A stretch of DNA of 64,000 nucleotides from UBA6016 sp041915365 (GTDB lineage Bacteria > Campylobacterota > Campylobacteria > Campylobacterales > UBA6016). The stretch covers positions 255,124 to 319,123 of the forward strand of contig JAYSBP010000001.1 in the NCBI GenBank assembly GCA_041915365.1. Reading direction: 5' to 3'. The first letter of the stretch is position 1; each line of letters begins with the position of its first letter. Shown here piece by piece: positions 50,229 to 59,178 of the stretch. The notes under the pieces are model-generated. The model was not told where the DNA came from and made no database searches. It was given only the letters and a program-made list of their open reading frames with translations. Position numbers and translations under genes: made by a program.

Positions 50229-51689
50229 ATGGAGGCCAGAACACTAAAAGAGTTGGGCAAAGAGCTAAATGTCCTCTATATGGAAGATGAAGAGATAATC
50301 AGGGAGCAGATGTCTGACATCTTAAGAAATCTATTTAAAAGCGTCACAAGCGCACCAAACGGAGACGAGGGGCTAAAACTCTTCAAAAGCGGAAGCTACG
50401 ATTTAGTCGTAACCGACATACAAATGCCTATAAAAAACGGCCTTGAAGCGGCGAAAGAGATAAAGCAAATCAGCCCAAATACACCGATAGTCGTAACAAC
50501 CGCTTACAGCGACGCAAAACTATTTCTAACGTCAATAGAGATAGGAATAGATAGGTATATTCTAAAACCGATAAGTCTCCCAAATTTATTTGGCTCTTTG
50601 CAAGCTGTATCTGAGGCGATACTTAACAGAAAAAAGGCAGAAGAGCTAAATAAAAAGATATTGTTGGAAGAGATTAATCAGGCCACATCAGATGTAACAC
50701 AAAAATTAGCGGACGCTTTTCCGACCCCTTCTGTAGCCTTTAGCGGCGATAAGCTTAAGTTTGCGAATGAAGCTTTTGCGGAGCTTTTCGGAGAAAAAAA
50801 CCTAAGAGAACTACAAAACGGCTCAAAAAATATTGATTCGTTCATAGAGCAAAAAGACGGCTTTGTGTCCAAAGTGGATGAGCTAAAAAATGACGACATA
50901 CAGTCAAACAAAACGCTAATAAACATCTCCGGCAAAAAACATATTTTTTTGGTAGCAAAAAGAGAGATTGTGATACTGGGCGAAAAAGTTGAGATATTTA
51001 CGCTTAGCAATATAACGAAGATAGAGTATCAAAAGAGAAAGAACGAGGGTTATGCGGAGCTTTTGGAGGAGATTTTATTTTCAAGATACAAGACATCTAG
51101 CCAAAATACTCTCAAAAATACCGCAAAACAAACCGACAATACTTCAAGCGGACATAAAGAGCCAAACGGCCATTTGTACCTCAGCCAAGAAGAGAGGGAT
51201 ATTCTAAGAAAAAGCCACACCACTAAATACACGTCACAAGAATATCTAAAGGAACTTGACGGCGAAACGGTCGATGAGGTAGAGGAGCTTGCCGAGCTAG
51301 AGTATGAATGGAAAGAGCTTGTCGGTGATTTTGAGTACAGCAAAGACTGGAATGCGGTGGAAAAAATATCGTCAATACTTCAAAAATACTCCAAAACAAT
51401 ATCAACGCTAATAGAGTTCGAAGACCTAGCGTTTGCGCTAGATTCACTCGCAAAAGTCCTTATGGATGCTGAGCGTACCGAAGCTAGCAGAAATATGTTG
51501 CTTTTGTTTTTGGATACGCTGAGGCTTGATTTGTCCGATTGGCGCAATAAAATATTTATACAAAAAAGCGCCAAAGACATACACTACCTAGATAGCTCCC
51601 TTTTTAGCTCTTGTCTCCAGCTTCAGCTAAAACTTGGCGTTTCAGGTGGCGATGCCGTAGATGGCGATGACGAACTGGAGTTATTTTGA
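50229..51689 (+). CDS. Response regulator with receiver, PAS-like middle and helical C-terminus
   Basis: 486-residue protein. Receiver (about 11-125) with D63 in LVVTDIQMP, Thr in VVTTAYSD and Lys in LKPISL. Middle (about 155-270) has a PAS-like pattern (TPSVAFSGDKLKFANEAFAE). The C-terminal 140 residues are acidic and helical (EELAELEYEWKELVGDFEYS and onward) and resemble no output domain that I recognise; no conserved phospho-acceptor His is evident. The ATG is one base after the kinase stop; the stop overlaps the next gene's ATG by one base. Thus the kinase and two receivers are very tightly coupled. Confidence 0.85.
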   Translation: MEARTLKELGKELNVLYMEDEEIIREQMSDILRNLFKSVTSAPNGDEGLKLFKSGSYDLVVTDIQMPIKNGLEAAKEIKQISPNTPIVVTTAYSDAKLFLTSIEIGIDRYILKPISLPNLFGSLQAVSEAILNRKKAEELNKKILLEEINQATSDVTQKLADAFPTPSVAFSGDKLKFANEAFAELFGEKNLRELQNGSKNIDSFIEQKDGFVSKVDELKNDDIQSNKTLINISGKKHIFLVAKREIVILGEKVEIFTLSNITKIEYQKRKNEGYAELLEEILFSRYKTSSQNTLKNTAKQTDNTSSGHKEPNGHLYLSQEERDILRKSHTTKYTSQEYLKELDGETVDEVEELAELEYEWKELVGDFEYSKDWNAVEKISSILQKYSKTISTLIEFEDLAFALDSLAKVLMDAERTEASRNMLLLFLDTLRLDLSDWRNKIFIQKSAKDIHYLDSSLFSSCLQLQLKLGVSGGDAVDGDDELELF

Positions 51690-52108
51690 TGCAAAAATTA
51701 GACGTAGCAAGACTCTCCGAAATCTCAAAAGGGCTAAAACTGCTATACGTGGAGGATGATGATTTCATAATGCAAAGTATGAAAATTATTCTGGGCGATA
51801 TTTTCGGTGAAATCTCAACGGCGTCAAACGGCATAGAGGCTTTGCTGTTGATGGAAAAAACAAATTTTGACATATTGTTAACCGACGCTATGATGCCGAG
51901 AATGGATGGATTGGAGCTGATAAGAGAGCTTAGAAATAGAGGTTGTGATATAGAGATAGGGGTGGTCAGCGGACTAGATGAAGAGGCGCTGGACAAACTA
52001 AAAAAACTAGGCGTACAAGAGTCGATTCCAAAACCGATACACCCATCCACTCTTTTTGGAGCGCTATTTAGACTATGTGAGGCGGCATCTCAAAAAATTA
52101 ACCGCTAA
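51689..52108 (+). CDS. Second single-domain-type response regulator
   Basis: 139-residue receiver: acidic pair in YVEDDD, D66 in ILLTDAMMP, Ser in VVSGLD and Lys in IPKPIH, with a 12-residue N-terminal extension and a short C-terminal helix. No output domain. The ATG at 51689 overlaps the stop of the preceding gene (tgATG); a TTG three bases earlier is less likely. With its neighbours it makes up a five-gene relay-like set. Confidence 0.9.
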   Translation: MQKLDVARLSEISKGLKLLYVEDDDFIMQSMKIILGDIFGEISTASNGIEALLLMEKTNFDILLTDAMMPRMDGLELIRELRNRGCDIEIGVVSGLDEEALDKLKKLGVQESIPKPIHPSTLFGALFRLCEAASQKINR

Positions 52109-52144
52109 TCGCTTATAATTGCATAAAAAATAAGAAGAATAGTT

Positions 52145-52636
52145 ATGAAAGTAGCAGTAGCCTTCACGGGCCCTTCAAACAGCGGAAAAACAACGGCGAT
52201 AGTTAAGATAGCCGAGAGACTAAAATCAGCCCACAAAGTCGCCATAGTCAAAAACGATCCCAAAGACAAAGCCGTGTTTGACACGGACGGTAAAGACAGC
52301 AGCCTGTTTTTTGCCACTGGTGCGAACGTGGTCGTCAGAAGCCCCTCAAGAACTACGATGTTCAAAAATGAGCCATCAAGCCTCGATGAAATAATATCAA
52401 TGCTCGGTAACTTCGATATACTACTAGTCGAGGGCCTAAAGACTTTGCCGCTACCTAGAATAGGTATATTCAGGGGTCAGATAGACGTTAGCTATTTTGG
52501 CTTTGTAAAAGCGATAGCGATAGACGACACCATAAATATATCGGAGTACGAAGTGCCAGGTGATATAGAGGTTTTGGATTTGAATAACGTGGAAAAAATA
52601 GTCGAGTGGATATTTAAAAACGCAAAGGAAATATGA
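52145..52636 (+). CDS. mobB: Molybdopterin-guanine dinucleotide biosynthesis protein B
   Basis: P-loop GTPase that aids MobA in attaching GMP to molybdopterin, giving the bisMGD cofactor used by enzymes such as that encoded at 24629. Walker A GPSNSGKTT at 9-17, DPKDKAVFDTDGKDSS with the D..D.D..R/K.. substrate loop, and LLVEGLKTLPLPRI (EG.K motif) match MobB. Length (163) is normal. It overlaps fbp by a few bases; mobB-fbp-metG order recurs in Campylobacter by memory. Confidence 0.92.
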   Translation: MKVAVAFTGPSNSGKTTAIVKIAERLKSAHKVAIVKNDPKDKAVFDTDGKDSSLFFATGANVVVRSPSRTTMFKNEPSSLDEIISMLGNFDILLVEGLKTLPLPRIGIFRGQIDVSYFGFVKAIAIDDTINISEYEVPGDIEVLDLNNVEKIVEWIFKNAKEI

Positions 52637-53481
52637 TGATAGAAGTTATAGAAGCAATAAAGAGAAGTGCGTTTAGGATACAAGAGGCGATAGCGTACGA
52701 CGATACCGGCTACGCCGAAAACGAAAATGCAAGCGGTGACGTCCAGCTGAAACTAGACATCAAAAGCGACTACATCATACAAGAGGAGCTTGCCAAAGTA
52801 AAAAGCGTAAAAGCCGTGGCCAGCGAAGAAAAAGAGACGGTAGACATACTCAACGACGGCGGTAAATACCTAGTCGGATACGACCCGCTTGACGGCTCAA
52901 GCCTCATAGACACAAATCTCTCCGTCGGCTCAATATTTGGTATCTACGAAGAGGATTTCGCTGGAGCGCACATAAAAGCCGCCGTGTATATCGTATATGG
53001 GCCAAGAGTAGAAATGGTTATCGCAACAGACGAGGTAGAGCTATACAGGCTCGACAAAAATAGCGAATTCAAATTTATCCAAACAATACACCTGCAAGAA
53101 AAAGGGAAGTTAAACGCAAGCGGCGGAACGCAAGCCAAGTGGCCTTCATATCACAAGGCGATGATAGATACTCTCTTTGCCGAGGGGTATCGACTGAGAT
53201 ATTCAGGCGGTATGGTCCCTGATTTGCACCAGATACTTATCAAAGGCGGCGGTTTATTTAGCTACCCAGGTACGCTTGACAAGCCGGATGGGAAACTAAG
53301 AATGGTGTTCGAGGTATTCCCTTTTGCGTACATATACGAAAAAGCCGGTGGCAAGGCCGTTGACGGACATAGAAGACTACTGGAGCTCAGCCCAAAAGAC
53401 CATCACGCTACGACGCCATGCTTTTTTGGCTCCAACTATGAGATAAACAAGGTAATGGATGTCTACTCAAAAATCGTCTGA
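52633..53481 (+). CDS. fbp: Fructose-1,6-bisphosphatase, class 1
   Basis: Removes the 1-phosphate of fructose 1,6-bisphosphate in gluconeogenesis. Metal and substrate motifs: SEEKE in AVASEEKETVDI, YDPLDGSSLIDTN (the FBPase signature), and YEKAGGKAVDGHRRLL. The 282 residues fit the compact bacterial form. ATG 52633 or, better spaced after AAAGGA, ATG 52636 is the start; both overlap the mobB stop. Its 3' end overlaps the following small gene by 23 bases. Confidence 0.95.
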   Translation: MMIEVIEAIKRSAFRIQEAIAYDDTGYAENENASGDVQLKLDIKSDYIIQEELAKVKSVKAVASEEKETVDILNDGGKYLVGYDPLDGSSLIDTNLSVGSIFGIYEEDFAGAHIKAAVYIVYGPRVEMVIATDEVELYRLDKNSEFKFIQTIHLQEKGKLNASGGTQAKWPSYHKAMIDTLFAEGYRLRYSGGMVPDLHQILIKGGGLFSYPGTLDKPDGKLRMVFEVFPFAYIYEKAGGKAVDGHRRLLELSPKDHHATTPCFFGSNYEINKVMDVYSKIV

Positions 53482-53689
53482 TAACGTTTTTGAGAAGGCT
53501 CTGGACGCTAGACTTGAAGCGTTAAGAGAGTGTCAGAACAAAGAGTCGTCATCAGTCGAGTTTAACGGCGCATCTTACGGCTCTTGCTTTGCATGCTCAA
53601 AAATCATAGGTTGCGAGACTAGAAAAGCTTATGTTCTTAGCGCATACAACTCTATGAGCAAGGGCGACACCGGTGGATTTGAATTTTAG
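53459..53689 (+). CDS. Small Cys-containing protein between fbp and metG
   Basis: 76-residue protein of unknown function with four Cys: C24 alone, then SCFACSKIIGCE (C43, C46, C52), which could bind a metal ion or cluster. The rest is acidic at the start and lacks a hydrophobic segment. It overlaps the end of fbp by 23 bases and is followed by metG after 27 bases. A small gene in this position is, by memory, also present in Campylobacter jejuni, which supports it being real. Confidence 0.72.
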   Translation: MSTQKSSDNVFEKALDARLEALRECQNKESSSVEFNGASYGSCFACSKIIGCETRKAYVLSAYNSMSKGDTGGFEF

Positions 53690-53716
53690 ATTTATACAAA
53701 AACAGGATAACAATAG

Positions 53717-55624
53717 ATGAAACAAGATAGCTTTTATGTCACAACCCCCATATATTACGTCAACGACGCCCCACATATAGGACACGCCTATACCACAATC
53801 ATAGCGGACACCATGTCAAGATACGCCAGACTGACGGGCAAAAACACATACTTCCTAACGGGCACCGATGAACACGGGCAGAAGATAGAAGAAAGTGCGA
53901 AAGCAAGGGGCAAAAGCGCAAAAGAGTGGGCAGACGAAAACAGTGCAAAATTCAAAAATCTATGGGACGGTTTTGGGATAAGCTACGACAAATTCATCAG
54001 AACCACGGACGACGAGCACAAAACAGGTGTTCAAAAAGCGTTTATGAAGATGTGGGAAAAAGGCGACATCTACAAAGGCGAGTTCGAGGGCAACTACTGC
54101 GTATCCTGTGAGACTTTTTTTACTAGCACACAACTTGTAAACGATGAGTTCTGCCCAGATTGCGGCAAACCGACAACGGTATTAAAGGAAGAAAACTATT
54201 TTTTCAAGCTCTCAAAATACGAACAAGAAATTCTAAAGTGGTACAACGAAAATGAAGATTGTATCCTTCCAAAATCCAAAAAGAATGAAGTGATAAAATT
54301 TGTTGAGGGCGGATTGAAAGATTTGTCCATTACAAGAACTAGCTTTGAATGGGGTGTACCACTACCAAAAGATATGAATGACGAAAAACACGTCATATAT
54401 GTTTGGCTCGATGCGCTACTTAACTACATCACCGCACTTGGATATGGCACAACTGACAAAGATATGGGGTACTGGCCGGCAAGACTTCAGCTAGTCGGCA
54501 AAGATATACTCAAATTTCATGCGATTTACTGGCCCGCATTTCTTTTGAGCCTTGATTTGCCACTACCAAAAAGTGTAGCCGCTCACGGATGGTGGACTAG
54601 AGACGGCGAAAAAATGAGTAAGTCAAAAGGCAATGTAGTCAATCCACAAGAGATAGCCGATACTTACGGGCTAGAAAACTTCAGATACTTTTTGCTCCGT
54701 GAAGTACCGTTTGGGCAAGACGGCGATTTCTCCAGAAGAGCGCTAATAGACCGCATCAACTCAGACCTTGCCAACGACCTTGGAAATCTACTAAGCAGAA
54801 CTATCGGGATGAGCGACAAGTATTTTGGGCTTAGCATAGAGCTAAAAGATTTGCAGACTTATCACAAAGATGATTTAGCAAAAATCGATGAAATTACAGA
54901 CCTGCTAGAGCCGCTTCTCCATAGCATGCAAACTCATAGATACCTCGAAGAGATATGGAAAATGCTTGGCGTTGCAAACAAAGCGATAGATACGGTAGCC
55001 CCTTGGAACAAAATGAAAGAGGGCAAAGAGGTGGAAGCAATGGCTCTAATAGCTCTTTGCGTCAACGTCCTTGCAAAAGCCGCCCTTTTGCTCGCACCAG
55101 TTATGCCGCACAAAATGGCGGATGTGGCTACGGCAATTGGATTTGAGATAAATACTCAAAGTTTTGAAAAATTGATTTATGGCAAAGAATTACTGGAAAG
55201 CTCTAAGCTGTCAAAGGTAACTGCGCTTTTTCCTAGGATTGAAGAGGTAATCGAAGAGACTCCCAAAAAAGAGGAAAAGCAAAAGGCTGAAGAAAAAAAC
55301 TATGTTACGATAGATAAATTCTTCGAAACACAGCTCAAAGTGGGAACGGTACTAGAAGCACAGGAAGCTCTAAAAAGCAACAAACTACTTATTTTAAAAG
55401 TAGACCTAGGCGATGGCGACGTAAGGCAGATAGTAGCAGGAATCAGGGAGAGCTACTCGGCTGCGTCAATGGTCGGCACTCAAGTTTGCGTAGTGGCAAA
55501 CCTAAAACCTGCAAAAATAATGGGAATAGAAAGCGAAGGAATGCTTCTTGCTGCTAAGGATGAAAATGGTCTTGCCCTAGTAAGGCCTGAAACTCCAAAA
55601 CAAAGCGGCTCAAAAATAGGATGA
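53717..55624 (+). CDS. metG: Methionyl-tRNA synthetase
   Basis: Class I synthetase that charges tRNA-Met. HIGH motif as PHIGHAYT near residue 15, TGTDEHGQKIEE, zinc knuckle CVSCETFF...CPDCG, and KMSKSKGN (the KMSKS loop). The C-terminal 110 residues (from about 525) form a Trbp111/EMAP-like tRNA-binding domain with KVGTVLEAQEALKSNKLLIL, joined by a Lys/Glu linker. Length 635 fits MetRS with this domain. The stop overlaps the next gene's ATG by four bases. Confidence 0.97.
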   Translation: MKQDSFYVTTPIYYVNDAPHIGHAYTTIIADTMSRYARLTGKNTYFLTGTDEHGQKIEESAKARGKSAKEWADENSAKFKNLWDGFGISYDKFIRTTDDEHKTGVQKAFMKMWEKGDIYKGEFEGNYCVSCETFFTSTQLVNDEFCPDCGKPTTVLKEENYFFKLSKYEQEILKWYNENEDCILPKSKKNEVIKFVEGGLKDLSITRTSFEWGVPLPKDMNDEKHVIYVWLDALLNYITALGYGTTDKDMGYWPARLQLVGKDILKFHAIYWPAFLLSLDLPLPKSVAAHGWWTRDGEKMSKSKGNVVNPQEIADTYGLENFRYFLLREVPFGQDGDFSRRALIDRINSDLANDLGNLLSRTIGMSDKYFGLSIELKDLQTYHKDDLAKIDEITDLLEPLLHSMQTHRYLEEIWKMLGVANKAIDTVAPWNKMKEGKEVEAMALIALCVNVLAKAALLLAPVMPHKMADVATAIGFEINTQSFEKLIYGKELLESSKLSKVTALFPRIEEVIEETPKKEEKQKAEEKNYVTIDKFFETQLKVGTVLEAQEALKSNKLLILKVDLGDGDVRQIVAGIRESYSAASMVGTQVCVVANLKPAKIMGIESEGMLLAAKDENGLALVRPETPKQSGSKIG

Positions 55625-56637
55625 GAATAGAAAACGTCGTTGCGCTAACAAGAGGTGATTTAAAGACTAGCCCTTCCATAACATATTTTGAGGATATAAA
55701 ATTAAACTACCTCCAAATAAGAAGAGGGGATTTGTTTATAGCGCTAAATCCAGCGGAAATCAAAAAAGCGGTTTACAATGGAGCATATGGCGTCATATAT
55801 GACTCAGACGAGATAGAACCTACAGACCCAGAGGTTGCCTTTATAAAAGTGAGAGATGCCTCTATTGCGGCTTTTAGCCTAGCTAGATATGGGATGCTCA
55901 AAAAAAGCTTCAGATTTATAAGCGTTGACCCGATAACACTTGAAATGATAAAAAAAATATCAAAATCGAAAAGTATTGAATTTGTCGATAAGCAAGATAT
56001 AAAATCACTTTTTTCACTCATCAAAAATGACGAAGCGACAACCGTATTTGGATGCGATGAGGAGTTTTTATCAGAGCTAACCACAGATACCGTGGAAAAT
56101 TTCCTAGCCCCAAAAGAGTGCAAACTTCAAATATCAAGCTCCACTCTCTTTGAAAGCTCAGTATTTATCGATGGAGTTAGTGTAAGAGTTCGCCTTCCCG
56201 AGTTTCAGCTAAAATATCTTGGAAACGCAATATCAATATTAAAAGAGGCTGGGGTTGAATTTGACGTCTCTTCAATCAGTTTTACCCACTTTTTTGATCC
56301 AGTATTTGTTGACAACTATCTCTATGCCAAAGAATTTGGCAAAACGGCAAAAGTGGTTATCTTTGCCAAGTTTTTTGATACGCAAATACTCAAAGAAACA
56401 ATGAGCTATCTAATCAAAAATACGAAATGGGCAAAAAATCTATATATCTTTCCGCTCTCGCTTTCAAACATAGAAGAAAAAGAGATAATTATTACGCTTT
56501 ACGGCTCTGACAGAGAGCTTACGGATATGCTAGAGGAAAATGATTTTAACTTTGCCTTTGTTGTCAATGCGGATAAATCTACACTAATTAAAGAGAGAAA
56601 AGAGAACAGCCTGTTTTCATTTGATTTTAACGACTAA
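55621..56637 (+). CDS. MurF-N-terminus-like protein without the Mur ligase core
   Basis: 338-residue protein of uncertain function. Residues 15-90 (FEDIKLNYLQIRRGDLFIAL, AVYNGAYGVIYDSDEIE) resemble the small uridine-binding N-terminal domain of MurE/MurF, where D.R.....G.LFVAL...DGH.F...A...GA. is usual. The central ATP-binding GTNGKT motif of Mur ligases is absent; instead a middle with VFGCDEEFLSEL and a C-terminal alpha/beta portion is present. It overlaps metG by four bases at its start and queC (opposite strand) by 11 at its end. Some databases call related proteins peptidoglycan synthetase or ferrochelatase; I see support for neither activity. Confidence 0.7.
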   Translation: MRIENVVALTRGDLKTSPSITYFEDIKLNYLQIRRGDLFIALNPAEIKKAVYNGAYGVIYDSDEIEPTDPEVAFIKVRDASIAAFSLARYGMLKKSFRFISVDPITLEMIKKISKSKSIEFVDKQDIKSLFSLIKNDEATTVFGCDEEFLSELTTDTVENFLAPKECKLQISSSTLFESSVFIDGVSVRVRLPEFQLKYLGNAISILKEAGVEFDVSSISFTHFFDPVFVDNYLYAKEFGKTAKVVIFAKFFDTQILKETMSYLIKNTKWAKNLYIFPLSLSNIEEKEIIITLYGSDRELTDMLEENDFNFAFVVNADKSTLIKERKENSLFSFDFND

Positions 56638-57295
56638 CGTAGGCTATTCTATCCTCTGCCCCAGCCTCGGCAAACCCTTTTAGCCTAAGTCTACAGCTAT
56701 CGCACACCCCGCATGCTATTTGTTCGTTTTGATAGCAACTCCATGTAAGAGATAAATCAACATTTCGCACAATCCCTTCCGAGACTATCTCTCTTTTGTA
56801 TTTATGCAAAAGGGGGGCATATATCTTAATTTGCGTCTCTTTTTTTGTCCCCTCATTGGCTGCGGCCTCAAATGAGGACAAAAACCCCTCAGTACAGTCT
56901 GGATAACCACTACTATCTTCTTCAACCGCACCTATAACAACTGCCGTGGCTCCTTCTTTTTCCGCTATGGCCGTAGCTATCGAGAGAAAAATTCCGTTTC
57001 TAAACGGGACATACGTTACAGGTACGCCATCCTCTATTCCACCGACAGGCACGGCAATACTCTTGTCAGTCAATGCCGAACCGCCTACGCTTTTAAAAAA
57101 CGGTAAGTCAATCTCGTATTTTTGCCCGGCTCCAATATCGGCGCTTACCGCACGAAATGCCGCAAGCTCCTTGCCCTCCGTACGTTGCCCATAGTTGAAA
57201 TGCACGGCAACCACCTCATATCCATCGTCTTTTGCTATTTTTGCCGCTACGGCACTATCCATGCCGCCGGATATAATGCAAACAGCTTTTTTCAT
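56627..57295 (-). CDS. queC: 7-cyano-7-deazaguanine synthase
   Basis: Makes preQ0 from carboxy-deazaguanine in queuosine synthesis. The PP-loop ISGGMDSAVAA (9-19) binds ATP. The zinc site near the C-terminus is CYQNEQIACGVCDSCRLR, four Cys as in QueC. Length is 222. The ATG overlaps the stop of the DUF218 gene upstream by four bases. Other queuosine genes are not present here. Confidence 0.95.
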   Translation of the reverse strand: MKKAVCIISGGMDSAVAAKIAKDDGYEVVAVHFNYGQRTEGKELAAFRAVSADIGAGQKYEIDLPFFKSVGGSALTDKSIAVPVGGIEDGVPVTYVPFRNGIFLSIATAIAEKEGATAVVIGAVEEDSSGYPDCTEGFLSSFEAAANEGTKKETQIKIYAPLLHKYKREIVSEGIVRNVDLSLTWSCYQNEQIACGVCDSCRLRLKGFAEAGAEDRIAYVSR

Positions 57296-58095
57296 TTTTT
57301 TTCTCCGTTATCAACAAAAAAGAATTTTACTATACCGACATACTCTTTTAGGGCAATATAGCTATTTTCCAAAGAGCCGAAGCTAGGCATAAAATCAAGA
57401 TACGAACTCTTTAACTCTTTTGTCAGAAAATCAACCGCATAAGGCGTTACGCTAAAGCCATTTTTTTCGAAAATTATTTTTGCTCGCTTCATGTGGAATG
57501 CAGATGTAACAAGAACAATTTTTGGAGCACTAATTCCATTTTGCCTCATAATCACTATCGTGTTTTGAGCATTTTGGAGCGTATTTTCACTCTTATCTTC
57601 GACCATAAGTCCAAAACCACCGTTAAGGGTTGACGTCAAAGGTCTTGCAAATCCATAAGAGTCAGCGATGACATTTGCACTCTCTATGGCCGCCCCAGCT
57701 TCGCTAATCCCATCTCTATCCGCCCAGCCACCGCCAGTAAAAATAAGCGGGGTATTCATTTTTTTTGCCAATGCCATACCCTGTCCAAACCTTTTATAGG
57801 CATTTAGGGCTAGCTTACTATCTGGAACGTAAGCGTTAGCCCCGCCACCCAGAACAACTACGGCGTCAGGTTTAAAATCTATTTTTTGGTATTTTCTAAA
57901 TCCATCTTCAAGAGGCCAAAGCAGATATTTTGAAACAAAGTTGGTAGAAAGAAGATAAAACAAAGCAACTACGCTCACAAAAAACCATCTAAGCCTTGAT
58001 GCAAAAAGCGCAGAGGCAAGAAACGTCAATAAAAACGGCAAAGGAGAGAGAATCAGGTAATGAAACAGCTGAGCGGCGATAAAAGAGGAGCTCAA
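57292..58095 (-). CDS. YdcF/ElyC-family DUF218 membrane protein
   Basis: 267-residue protein with two N-terminal transmembrane helices (about 10-33 and 36-53) and a DUF218 domain. VVVLGGGANAYVPDSKLALNAYKRFGQG, FTGGGWADRDGISEA and VTSAFHMKRAKIIFEK are the conserved segments. ElyC (YcbC) in E. coli affects the undecaprenyl-phosphate pool, a possible role here. It lies between purM and queC with nearly no gaps. Confidence 0.85.
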   Translation of the reverse strand: MSSSFIAAQLFHYLILSPLPFLLTFLASALFASRLRWFFVSVVALFYLLSTNFVSKYLLWPLEDGFRKYQKIDFKPDAVVVLGGGANAYVPDSKLALNAYKRFGQGMALAKKMNTPLIFTGGGWADRDGISEAGAAIESANVIADSYGFARPLTSTLNGGFGLMVEDKSENTLQNAQNTIVIMRQNGISAPKIVLVTSAFHMKRAKIIFEKNGFSVTPYAVDFLTKELKSSYLDFMPSFGSLENSYIALKEYVGIVKFFFVDNGEKK

Positions 58096-58096
58096 G

Positions 58097-59092
58097 CTAG
58101 ACTAGCCTAATCTCTTTATCACCTTTTACAAGCTCGCCTATCACATAACCACCGACATTTGCGGCAACTTTATCTGCATTTTCTTTTGACACGACCCATG
58201 TCATACCAACGCCCATATTAAATGTTCTGTACATTTCAGCCTCTTCAACATGCTCTGCCATAAAGTCAAAAACAGGCAATGTTTTTATTGAAGATTTATG
58301 AACAATAGCACCAAGACCACTTGGCAACACCCTAGGGAGATTCTCGACAAGGCCACCGCCAGTTATGTGTGCCAAAGCTTTGATGTCATTTTTGTTTGCC
58401 TTAAACTCTTTCACGTATATTTTCGTAGGAGCCAAAAGCGTATCGATTAGCATACCATCACCAAATTTGTCCGTAAATCTCATTCCTAGTTTTTCAAAAA
58501 ATAGCTTTCTAACCAAAGAAAAACCGTTTGAATGAACGCCGGAGCTAGGAAGAGCCACAAGGACGTCACCCTCTTTGCAATGTGAACTTCTCTCTATTTC
58601 GCCTTTTTCGGCAATACCAACTGAAAAACCGGCAAGATCAAAGTCATTTTTGAAATACATCCCTGGCATCTCGGCCGTCTCGCCACCTATCAATGCACAC
58701 TCGGCTAGCTTACATCCCTCTGCGATTGATGCTATAACGCTGGCGGCGCTCTCAACCTCAAGTCTTCCCGTGGCGTAATAATCAAGAAAGAACATAGGGG
58801 TCGCAAAATTGCATATCAGGTCGTTTACGCACATGGCCACAAGGTCTATACCTACGCCGTCAAGTTTCCCGCTCTCTATGGCAAGTCTGAGCTTTGTTCC
58901 GACACCATCCGTTGCCGCGAGTATTACAGGCTCTTTGTATCCGGTAGGAATTTCAAAAGCTCCAGAGAAAGAACCTATTCCGCCAAGTACGCCAGCTATT
59001 GACGTAGCTTTCGCAAATGGTTTTATTTTCTCAACAAGTTCGTTTCCCGCATCTATATCTACTCCGGAATCCTTGTAACTAAGCTTTGGCAT
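58097..59092 (-). CDS. purM: Phosphoribosylformylglycinamidine cyclo-ligase
   Basis: AIR synthetase of purine biosynthesis, an ATP-dependent ring closure. The N-terminus LSYKDSGVDIDAGNELV is the PurM start, DGVGTKLRLAIE and GGETAEMPGMY are the phosphate and substrate loops, and ALAHITGGGLVENLPR the C-terminal signature. Length (331) is normal. It is the first gene of the purM-DUF218-queC run. A Shine-Dalgarno AGGAAG lies ahead of the ATG. Confidence 0.97.
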   Translation of the reverse strand: MPKLSYKDSGVDIDAGNELVEKIKPFAKATSIAGVLGGIGSFSGAFEIPTGYKEPVILAATDGVGTKLRLAIESGKLDGVGIDLVAMCVNDLICNFATPMFFLDYYATGRLEVESAASVIASIAEGCKLAECALIGGETAEMPGMYFKNDFDLAGFSVGIAEKGEIERSSHCKEGDVLVALPSSGVHSNGFSLVRKLFFEKLGMRFTDKFGDGMLIDTLLAPTKIYVKEFKANKNDIKALAHITGGGLVENLPRVLPSGLGAIVHKSSIKTLPVFDFMAEHVEEAEMYRTFNMGVGMTWVVSKENADKVAANVGGYVIGELVKGDKEIRLV

Positions 59093-59178
59093 TTTACTTC
59101 CTATCGTGGACTAATTTAGACCGATTTTAACAAAAAAGAGCTAAAATCGCCTGATTTTTAGGCAAAAGGAGTGGCTAA

